Shown piece by piece: positions 54,683 to 64,000 of a stretch of DNA of 64,000 nt. The notes beneath the pieces are model-generated. The model was not told the origin of the DNA. It saw only the letters and a list, made by a program, of their open reading frames with translations, and searched no databases. The DNA is from Pinus tabuliformis (lineage: Eukaryota > Streptophyta > Pinopsida > Pinales > Pinaceae), in contig CM062818.1 of NCBI GenBank assembly GCA_031772625.1, positions 1,281,652,277 through 1,281,716,276 of the forward strand, read 5' to 3'. The stretch's first letter is position 1, and each line of letters begins with the position of its first letter. Both the position numbers and the translations under genes were made by a program.

Positions 54683-56110
54683 TGTCTTGTCATTTTTGGA
54701 TATCCATGGTGTGATGGGGTTCTTTTACTTGGTTGAGTTGGATTGCTTGATGGTTTTGAAACTGAGTGGGGTGGTCTCGGGGAAAAACACAAGGCCTAGG
54801 AATCCCTAGACCGATGAAGGTGGGATTGCGGTAAGCCTTGGTTGTGTGTACCCTCGTTGGGCCTAGGAAGCATTGACCGGTGAATGTCGGGATATATAGT
54901 AAAGCCTATTGGGTGGAGATGGATAAATTCCTCATGTTTTAGGTGGAGAGATCAAGAGGCATACATGCTTGTATAGGCCTAGTGATCCCTAGACTTGTAT
55001 GTGGTGTGTGATTATGGTAAAGCCTGGTAGTGTTTCTTGTTTGGGCCCAAGAATCCCTTGGCACAATTATGGTAAATATTGGTTGTATAGATGAGGGTTT
55101 TAGCCCTAGGAATCCTTTACTGGTATTGGCAGGATATACGATAAATCTTTAAGAAGCCCTGGTTTGCTTGTTGTGAGTCCCACATTCATGCTTGGAATAT
55201 TGCATAGGGGTGATTGTCCGAAAGAAAGATTTGGTTCAGCCCAATCTATGGTCTGGTAGTATGTGGAAGTCCCTGAATTGGTTTGACTTTGCATCTGTTA
55301 ATAAGAACTATTTTCCTCTTGTGTTCCATGTGTAAATATAGTTGTTAATATGTGGTTTTAATGGTTGTTCTATCATTTTTATTCTATTGGTTATATGATG
55401 GTTATAAGCATGGTTTAATACAGACCTTGGTTATGGCTCTCATCATGTTTTGATTAGTAAATGAAATGTTAATTAACACATGAAATAATAGATGATAATG
55501 CAACTATTGTGAAAGAGCATCAAACCTTCTTGACGAATCTCAGATAAGTATGAGGTCCCTATGTTCAAATGTGTTTATATGATTTGTACATTACATGTTT
55601 AAGATATGTTTGACGAAATGCCTATCATGGTTGGTAGGGGTCAGGTCAAGTCCTTGTTTAACATTTTGCATTAGTAGCCTTGTTTAAATGTTATTTATCA
55701 TTTCTGGAAGTTTCATGAAGTTCTTGGTAGATGCCTGAGTCCTAGCCCTGAAAAAGTGGCTCAATATTCGAGGTCACTGACACAGAACTGCCTAAAAATG
55801 GTTTCATCACATGGATACCTTGCTATGGGAGCAACTGGAGGGTCTCAGTCACATGGAAGGCTTGTCATGGGAGTGACTAGGGGTGTATTTCAACAAAACA
55901 TCAAGTTGTCTCAGGGGTTGGACACTTGGAGGGGTTGGCTGGCTTTTGAAGGTTCTGTAGCTCCTGAGGAAGGTCAATTTGGTTCTTGGTGTGCCGATTC
56001 AACATCCTTAACTATACATGGGGATTTGAATCATATCATAGTAACTCTTTGTAACATGTTTGCCCTAGTGGACCAGTTAGCTTGGGTAAATATGGGAGGA
56101 GGGTGTTATA
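54683..56110 (+). mobile_element. Family E copy IV 5' LTR, subtype a, 5' truncated
   Basis: Starts inside the LTR (GTCATTTTTGGATATCCATGG) and ends GGAGGAGGGTGTTATA. It carries the CCTAGGAATCC array (about 54790-55165) of the copy I/II type, without a mini-C insertion. The first part of the LTR is missing at the junction with the ribozyme-like repeat. Confidence 0.75.
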
Positions 56111-56113
56111 GGG

Positions 56114-56125
56114 TGGTATCAGAGT
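56114..56125 (+). other. Primer binding site of E copy IV
   Basis: TGGTATCAGAGT three bases after the LTR end; initiator-Met type with one change. It is the only preserved E primer site in the window and proves that family E is an LTR retroelement. Confidence 0.85.
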
Positions 56126-58461
56126 GGGTTCCATTCTATTTGGGTGATGTTCGATTTTCATTCTCTTTGGGTAATCTATAATTCAACATAGTGGTATAAG
56201 AGCATGGTTCAACCCTTGGATTGGATGGCCGCAATTTGGTTTTCATGCATACATGTAAGATGTATATGTGCTTGTTATGCATGTAGAGTTGTAGTCATTG
56301 TTACAGTTGTGTTGACATGTAGAAGTTGATGATGTTGTTGTTGGGATGTGTTTTCCATGAATGCATGTCGGTTGTATATGCATTTGTTATCCATGTCAGT
56401 GTCTATATGTTTTTATGCATGCATTTTCATGGTGAAGGTTGTCGTGCATGAGGTCATTGTATGCAGTTCTGTCATCATGATGCTAATGTGTTGGCTAAGA
56501 TAGAACACGAGATGCAAATTATCAAAGCAAGGTTGCAGCACTGGACCTTGGGGTAAGAGAAGATCGTCATACAAGTTTGTATGTTGGGAATGTAGGTGTG
56601 TTGATTAATGGTTGTTATAAGAATTATGGTTATGTGCATGCCTATTATTCTATTGTTGTTGTGTTTACATGCATGATAAATTCTAGTTGATCAGTTTAAT
56701 CATATGCACATGTGTTTGTTAGTCATGCATGGTAGTTGATTTGTTGTTATATGCATTGTGGTTGTACAAATGATGATTATGGTCATTGTACTTAAGATAT
56801 TGATTTTATATGTATCGTGTTAATTTAGATTTTCCTTTATAGATGGATATGGTTATGATACTTAGGTTTGAGCCGATATACTTGTGACATTATGTCGTAC
56901 TTACTACTAATCTAGACTAAATTTTGTAGATGTGATAGCCTCCCCTAAGACAAATTAAGGTATGAGTTTTATTATGTCGTCTATTTGATATTTGAGTGTT
57001 TGGGACCTATTATGTCGTCTATATGTTGTTTTAATGTTTGATTAATTGCATGATATGAGTACGTTCCTATAAGATTGCTTGAACGAATGATCTTGTTTCA
57101 AGACAATTGTACTAACACATATGTGCTGAGACAGTTGATATGTACTTGAGTGTAAGTTAGTGCTAGTTGTAGTATTGGGAATGATGATTGTGATTTGACT
57201 GTTGATTTTGGCATGGCTGTTAGTCTTGGTAAAAGATAATTAATAGACACGTTGTCTTGATCTTGGAATGTGTGGCTGACATATGTGAACAGTTGCATGG
57301 AAACATGCTTGGTATTAGCATGACATGGTAATAGTTGATGTGTTTATATAACTAACAATTGGGTGATGTGACAATACGTAGTAAGACTTGATTGTAGCAA
57401 GGCAAAAGGTAAAAGAAAGTAATTGGGTGAGAATTCCTTTGGCTACATTTGGAAATGACAATTCCAAACAAATCAGAGCTTTGCATAAATGCAAGAAGTC
57501 TTCTTAACCTTGATTTCATATGATACTATAGGGATATGTGCTATATTCATGAACATGTATTTGATACGTGTCAAAAGAAGTTTCTAGTTATATTTGGATC
57601 AATGATGGGAATTGGAGTCCCTTGAGAGATGGCATGGATGTGTTCAGTTACAAGGAAACATACTTGGCATAATAAGGTAAGCTAACCAGTATATCGTTAT
57701 ATTTATTTATACACTTACAATTATGTGTTTATGGTAGTATGATGCAGGGAGTTGCATGGAAAGAGAGGTTGCCATGAAATCTTGAAGAAGGATGAGGTTG
57801 AAATTTCCCTTGGAAGCATTGGGAATCCATGGGGTTGAGTCATGGTGTTTGTTGCTCGTTTTGTGCTTTTAGTGCTTAATTATTTGTTTGTGCTTGATTT
57901 GTAGTTTTTTTAATGTTTGGTGCATGGCCATGTCACTTTGTTTTTGGTGTCATATTGTTATTGGTTTTCATGGTTTTCTCCTTGTTTTCTTGTTTTTCTT
58001 ATCTTTTATGTCTTGAGGTTCTTGGGAATTGGTTTGGGAAAGAGGAAAGTTAATGGATCTCAGGGAGAGTTGTGTGGTGCCCAACAAGTAATGTGATACC
58101 TAGATGGAGCTTGATGCATGAACAAAGGGAAGTTAAAGGCAACAGTATGATAGTTGATTGAGTTGGTTGGGTCCATTTGGATAAATGGAAAGTGGCAAGA
58201 CAATCATGAGAAAGGTAATAGGAAAGGTAAGGTGAATGGATTTGGGGCATCAGATGCCTTGGCTAAGTTGGGAACTGTTGTTCTCAATGTTTTGCATTTT
58301 GTCCGCAGATAAAACGATTTCTCTTAACCTTGACCTTATGGTATCTGGAAATTATGTTGTGATCATGATTATGTTGATGTCTCTATATGTATACATGTAT
58401 GCATGTATGTCATTGTCTGAGAGGTTTGTCATAGATCATGATTGTTTTATGCTAATGTTTA

Positions 58462-58496
58462 TATGTATGTATGTATGTGTGTGTGTATGTATGTAA
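58462..58496 (+). repeat. ATGT/GTGT microsatellite, copy IV
   Basis: TATGTATG run with a GTGTGTG interruption, the counterpart of 39505-39535. Confidence 0.85.
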
Positions 58497-58819
58497 TGTT
58501 TAGACATGATCATCATGGAGCATGCTTGTGGAGGAATGATTTCTTATGCAAGTGAATGACATGAAGAGGTTCCTAGTTTATGAGGTATAGAGTTGGAAGA
58601 GTAGCTCTGAAAAATATACGAGGTCAGTATCGTGTGGATATGAATTCATATTATGTGTTTGTGTTATGTCTATGTTTATTTTATGGACACATAATGATGA
58701 AGGATACATTAGTGAAATAAAACGAATGTGATTTGTGGTACACTTGAACATGCATGAATAGTGGAAAGACATTAGAAGAAAGGTTACTTAGTAGAGTTAG
58801 TTTTTGGTCTCTGGATGTA

Positions 58820-59715
58820 TAGTACTACTATTTTGTATATATTGTACATATTGTACATGTTGTACCTATCATGTTCTATACATGCAATGTTGTGTATATA
58901 TGGTGTTGTGTACATGTTTTATAATCAATGTTGTGTACAAATTGTGTTGTATGCATGTTGGATATTCGGTGTTGTGTACAGATGGTGTTGTGTGCATGTT
59001 GGATAGATGGTGTTGTGTACATATGGTGCTTTGTGCATGTTTCATATGTGGTGTTGTGTACAAATGGTATTGTGTGCATGTTGTATATGTGGTCTTATGT
59101 ACAAGTGGTGTTGTGTGCATGATTGTACATGTAATGTTGTGTGCATGTGGTGTTGTGTACATGTTGTACATGTGGTGTTGTGTGCAAGTGGTGTTGTGTA
59201 CCTGTCATGCATATGGTGATGTTTATATTTGGTGTTGTGTACATTCCATACATGTAGTGATGTGTACTAGTGGTTTTTTGTACACGTTGTGCAGTTGGGG
59301 TTGAGTGCATGTGGTGTTGTGTACACGTTGTGTAGGTGGCACTATGCACATATGGTATTATGTACACGTCGTACACATTGTGTTGCGCATGTGTGGTACT
59401 GTGTTATTGTGTTACGGGGATTGTGTAGTTGTTGTATTGTGACACGTGTATTCATTGTGTTGTACTCTATGTATGTACATATGTTGTGTTATACACTAGT
59501 TGTAGGTGTCTGTGTTGTGTTGTACACTAGGTGTAGGTGTATGTATTGTGGTTTGTTGTACACAGGGTGTAAGTGTATGTATTGTGTTGTGTTGTACACC
59601 GGGCGTTGGTGCTAGTATTATCTTGTGGGGTACACCAAGAGTAGGTGTATGTGTTGGGTAGTACACCATGTGTGGGTGTATGCATGTGATGTAAATTGTG
59701 TGTGTGTGTGTGTAC
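58820..59715 (+). repeat. GTGTTGTGTACATG-type minisatellite, copy IV
   Basis: Longest array of the family in copies III and IV, ending in GGTGTAGGTGTATGT units and a TG run at about 59698-59713. Open frames up to 166 codons on the plus strand are Cys/Val/His repeats and not genes. Confidence 0.85.
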
Positions 59716-61044
59716 ATGTTTGAAGAGAAGAGAAAGTATTGGGTTCTTACTAGATGTGGCAACTCATCTGGTGTCTGCATGGAAAGGACAAAGAACAATG
59801 GTAGAAGAAAGAATCGATTGAAGGATAAGTATCAATATTTTATTTTAGTTTTAGTTATGCATGTGATCTATGACTCTGATTTATGATGGTTACATGTGAT
59901 CTATGATTCTAGTTTACGATCATCGCATGTGATTCATGGTTTTGATTCATGATGGTTGAGTTCTGAGCTAACCATATGTGATAAGTTTATACATGATTAT
60001 TTGATCAAACAAGTAGTTTGACTTGTTGTGATAGGAAGTGAATATAATTGCAAGTGTTCCTTATTGAGGGGCCACCAATGATGTATCATTTGGTTGTATT
60101 TCAATTCATTTTAAATCTAATGGGAATTATGTTCTTGGTATAGGAAAGCATGGAAATGCCCAGGTTGGGTGGTTGAAACCAATGGCAAGAATTAGCAGTG
60201 TCAGTGTCAGTGTCAGTGTCGGACATTGGTACGCAGTAGTATCCATTGATTTCCATGAGCATGATATGATCAATATGATGGTTTTGAGGCAGGGATATGC
60301 CTTGGTTTTTGTGTCTTCAGATGTGAGGAAACCTTGCCAAGGGAGTGGACACCTAAGGGACTATGTAGCAGAGAATGGGATGCCCATGGATTTCGTAAGG
60401 TGTGTGACTGCATGGAAGAGGGTGATGGGATTTCCTGAGGGACTATGTAGTAGAGAAGGAATGTTAGGGACTGATTTGTTTTGGACATTGACATTACAAA
60501 ATGGAATCATATGCACATTTGGAGTGTGCCCTGGCACAATGAGCTGATAAATGTTCACTGAGAGGACAAGTGGCACAACATTGTAGCACTGGACATTGGA
60601 TACAACTTTGAATTTGGCAGTGGATTCTCAACTTCCTGGGAAGGAGGTGAATCCTAGTATTACTTTGAGGGTGGAGGTGTGAGCTTCTATATTTTCTTGT
60701 TGCTGATACAAGCATCGTATCCTTTATTTGTTGGTTGGGAAAATGTGCATATTTGTATACTAATGTAAATATTGTATTGAGTTGTGTTTATAAATATCCA
60801 TAGACAATATTTTTATTTGATGGCTGAAGAAAATGTGCAGGAGAGAATATGTGGTTGTTATTGTAAATATCGTAATGAGTTGTGTTATAAACCTCCATTA
60901 AACCATATGGTCATCATGTTTTCAGCAATGGTCATTGTAAATTCTATAACAAGTTGTGCTATAAAGTTCCATAGGAAGTATGTTTTTCTTTCGGCGACTT
61001 GTTGGTTTATAGGTGTCATTGAACACAAAGGACAATGTTCCCCC

Positions 61045-61055
61045 AAAGGGAAGGG
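61045..61055 (+). other. Polypurine tract of E copy IV
   Basis: AAAGGGAAGGG three bases before the LTR start TGTAACAACA at 61059. Confidence 0.8.
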
Positions 61056-61058
61056 TTC

Positions 61059-61383
61059 TGTAACAACATTGGTTGATTTTCCATGTAAAAAAAATATAAG
61101 ACCAAGGTGATGGGAAACATATTCCAAGTTGAATGTTGGGCAATACATCCTAGTGGGTGTTCATTTGGTTTATTATGCCTAAAGGAAATTGGAAAAGGAA
61201 ATGGAAAAGGCAAAGAGGCATTAATTAGCATTTTATTTATCAAAATAAAGGAAAATAGGAGAAAAGGAAGATGAATAGTCACAAATTTTCATGAGGATGA
61301 AATTAAAGGAAAAATAGAGGAAAATGAAGAAAATAGAGGCCTAGATGATAAAAAGGCTTCTAAGGATCAATTCATGGATTTTG
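61059..61383 (+). mobile_element. Family E: partial LTR start in copy IV
   Basis: Counterpart of 41963-42287: 325 bp of LTR start, then a new LTR start at 61384. Confidence 0.7.
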
Positions 61384-62968
61384 TGTAATAGACTTGGTGA
61401 AAATTCCATCTAATAAAAGTTAATAATGGAAAAATAATAACCACGGTTGATGGGACACTTATTCCAAGTTGAATGTTGGGTAAGACATCCTAATGTGGGA
61501 GTTCATTTGGTTATTAATGGCTAAGGAAATTGGAAAAGGCAATGGCTAAGGCTTTGGAAAGGAAAAATGACATTTTTTGGCACATTTATTTATGAAAATA
61601 ATGGAAATTAGGAGAAAAGGAAGGTGAAAGGTCATAGGTTGCATGTGAGGAGGAAATTGAAGGAAAATAATGGAAAATGAAGAAAATAGAGGCCTCATTC
61701 ATAAAAAGGCTTCTAAGGATCAGTTGGTAACCTTTTGTCAGTTCATCTTTGGAGCTCTCTCATTATTCTCTCTCTCTCTCATACTCTTGGATACTTAGAG
61801 TTTTCTTGGAGCACCCTTGGAAGGTGTGGCAAACTTGGATTTTTGGAGCAAGAAGGCAGGGGAAGACCAGGAAAGCACAAGAGGGCATCGTGATCAATAA
61901 CTACAACGATTTTTCTTCTAAGTACCAAGTTGCATGTATGTTTTCCTCATTAATTTTGGTATGCATGGCATATGCATGTGGTTGTTTGGTCATGATCTGT
62001 CACTGCCATGAAGGATTGCCTAGATTGACAGTGGATTTCCTTGCCTTTCCATTTCCTGGATAACCATGGATATTGTGGGTTTATTTTATTGTTTTATTTT
62101 GGTTGGTTATCATGTTTCCTTAGCTTGATTTGAGTTATTAATTCCTGGAAGACCTGGTTGTAAAAATGCTCTAGAAGCCTTGTAACAACTTGGGTTGAGT
62201 TACTAGCCCTAGAAGCCTTGGGTGGACAAATGCTCTGGAATCCCTTGGTGGGTTGAGTTACTAGTCTTGGAAGCCTTGGTTGGATAAACTCTCTGGAAGC
62301 CCTTGGTGGGCTGATTTATTATTCTTGCAAGCCTTGGTTGGTACAAACGCTCTAGAATCCCTATAAGGCTTGGATAGAGACCAATCAGATGATTGTTTTA
62401 TGATGTCTGACCGTGAGGTGGAATCACTGTTTGATGGGTTGAGGTGGATGGCCTCTAGAATCCTTGAATGGTTTAGGTTGATGTGTTCTATGAGATCCCA
62501 CATTCATGCTTGGAATATGGCATGAGGGTCAATGGATGAAGAGAGATTGGGCTCAACCATTCTACGATAGGGTCAAACATGGAAGTCTCATACCAGGTTT
62601 GGCTTTTGCATAATCAATAAGAGGTTATTTCTCCTTATATTTCTATGAGTGTTATATTGATTTATAGGCAGATCATATGGTTGTGATTTTATTGTTATTT
62701 CTATTGCCATTATGTTGGTCATGTATGTGTTTTATGATAGTAGCTATGTATGGATCGCATCATGTTTTTACTTGTAAACGAATGAACAATGTATCTATGA
62801 CCTAATTGATGAAATGTCAGTTAATGTGTTGAGGCATCAATGCTTCTTAGAAATTCTCAACTAAGTATGAGACCCCTATCCTCAAATTCATTATTTACAC
62901 CTATATATTACATACTCGTGATATGTTTGACAAAATTCCTGTCATGGCTAGTAGGGTTCCAGTTAAGG
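61384..62968 (+). mobile_element. Family E copy IV 3' LTR, subtype b, interrupted by family F
   Basis: Starts TGTAATAGACTTGG. It carries the GAAGCCTTGG array (about 62130-62360), unlike the 5' LTR of the same element, which has the CCTAGGAATCC array. At 62969 the F LTR begins, at the same site as in copy III. Confidence 0.7.
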
Positions 62969-63455
62969 CGATGCAGGTGCATATAATATGGGTCAATTTT
63001 TTACTAGGGAGTTAGTTTGCAAAATTAAGATTTAATTAATTATTGCATTGTTCTATAGTTTTTAAGAGAGAATGAAGATTATTGTAAATGGGAGAAGATT
63101 CAAGAGTATTGTGGAAGGTTTGAGATGATTATGGATTAGATAACTCTTATCTAGGGATACAAGATTAGATGAGAGATGTTAGGATCATGAGATATTTTGG
63201 GAGTTAGTTTAGGGATCTAGAACCTACCTTGGGTTATCATCCATTTGTATGAATTGAGGTGAGCCATGAGGCATGTATGTATGTAGAAGTGTGTGAGTGA
63301 GTGTGAGGAATGAGAGGCCAATCATCGGGCCATGATTTCTCTTGTAAATATTATGTTATTTGTATTTTTTTAGTGGGTGAATCTCAGTTCATTTCTAGTA
63401 TTATGGTGTGTGTTTATGATTAAATTGCAGACCTATCATTATTTGACCTGCGTCA
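62969..63455 (+). mobile_element. Family F LTR (copy IV)
   Basis: 487 bp, from CGATGCAGGTGC (first base mutated from T) to TTTGACCTGCGTCA. It keeps the intact CA end and the inverted termini. The TATA box seen in copy III is changed here to TATGAAT (about 63248). Confidence 0.75.
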
Positions 63456-63461
63456 AATTTT

Positions 63462-63473
63462 TGGTATTAGAGC
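63462..63473 (+). other. Primer binding site of family F (copy IV)
   Basis: TGGTATTAGAGC, six bases after the LTR end; identical to copy III. Confidence 0.75.
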
Positions 63474-64000
63474 ATTAGGGAGGAGCTGAATTTGCTATGC
63501 ATTTTTTGAATCAATTGGAGAGCATTGTTCAAGTGAAAGATTTGATGGATATTTGTTAGAGTACGAAACATTTGGTGACCCATATTCCTTGGGCCATGAA
63601 ATATTAAGCACGTCATTGTTGAAGCGTTATTGGAGTGTGAAGTATTATTTAAAAAAAAACTACTTTTTGAGTAGCAGAGGGGACACCGATAATTGCAGAA
63701 AGGTGCACCACCATTTTGGTTGGAAAAGATTTGCAAAGGAGAAAGAGCACGTGTGAGAGAATCACACACAATCATACCATTGTGCATTGAAATCTGTGTG
63801 CAAGGAGCTACATCATAAAAAATGTGTATGAAGATGTTTTATGACTATGAATAACTTTGAATTGAAGACCAGATGTATCATGGAATCCGCAATATGGCCA
63901 TGGAGATTCAGCAGATATCTAGAGGAAATATCGTAACTTCACGATGGGGAACATGAGACAACTCTTTTTCTGGAGTTTTAATTGTCATCCCCATGATATT
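63474..64000 (+). other. Family F interior, cut by window end
   Basis: Matches 44377-44905 closely. No reading frame longer than about 100 codons and no recognised domain. Confidence 0.45.

Larger units (their letters stand above)
56126..61044 (+). mobile_element. Family E copy IV: fullest non-coding interior
   Basis: About 4.9 kb from primer site to polypurine tract with no gag, pol or other domain in any frame; the longest open frames fall in the minisatellite. The first 0.9 kb (to about 57030) is absent from copies I and II. Long LTRs, primer site, purine tract and a large conserved non-coding interior are the definition of a LARD (large retrotransposon derivative). The autonomous partner is not in the window. 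Confidence 0.8.

Overview
This window looks like intergenic DNA from a large, repeat-swollen seed-plant genome. A gymnosperm-type genome fits best, but that is an inference from texture: AT-rich, old nested retrotransposons, no recognisable host gene, and methylation-style C-to-T decay. I find no intact cellular gene, tRNA, rRNA or CRISPR array. Almost everything can be assigned to seven repeat families, here called A to G, plus one pair of ribozyme-like tandem units. Their insertion order can be read from shared nested insertions and target-site duplications (TSDs).

Family E is the background. It is a large non-coding LTR retroelement (LARD-like) with LTRs of about 2 kb (TGTAACAGCCC... to ...GGAGGGTGTTACA), an initiator-Met-type primer binding site, a polypurine tract and a non-coding interior of up to 5 kb that carries a GTGTTGTGTACATG-type minisatellite. 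Copies I (1-9186) and II (11771-16130, resuming 29738-34468) are a direct duplication of more than 10 kb. They share a small nested LTR element at the same site (617-1461 and 12548-13389), the same loss of the primer site, the same back-to-back inverted LTR (6779-8846 and 31914-34129) and the same family G insertion (9927 and 35206). Copies III (38418-45000) and IV (54683-64000) are a second duplicated pair. They share a partially doubled 3' LTR start and a copia-like LTR (family F) at the same site.

Younger insertions lie on top. Element B (16131-29732, TSD GAGAT) is a 13.6-kb Ty3/gypsy relative. It has a gag domain, an array of CCHC zinc knuckles, a protease, a second gag-like domain, a missing reverse transcriptase and an integrase. 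It also has an unusual 3.5-kb coding remnant between integrase and 3' LTR that reads as a long, partly coiled-coil protein. Element C (21641-24989, TSD GAAAA) is a chromodomain-bearing Ty3/gypsy element, deleted for most of pol, that landed inside B's integrase. Element A (45678-53284, minus strand, TSD GTTGT) is a structurally complete Ty3/gypsy element with gag, protease, RT, RNase H and integrase, broken by about a dozen stops.

The most unusual small feature is at 54212-54680: two tandem units of about 235 bp, each with a hammerhead-ribozyme-like core, reminiscent of Penelope-like elements. The best candidates for something little described are the extra 3' coding region and double-gag layout of B, and this hammerhead-like pair. 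All positions and alignments were made by eye.
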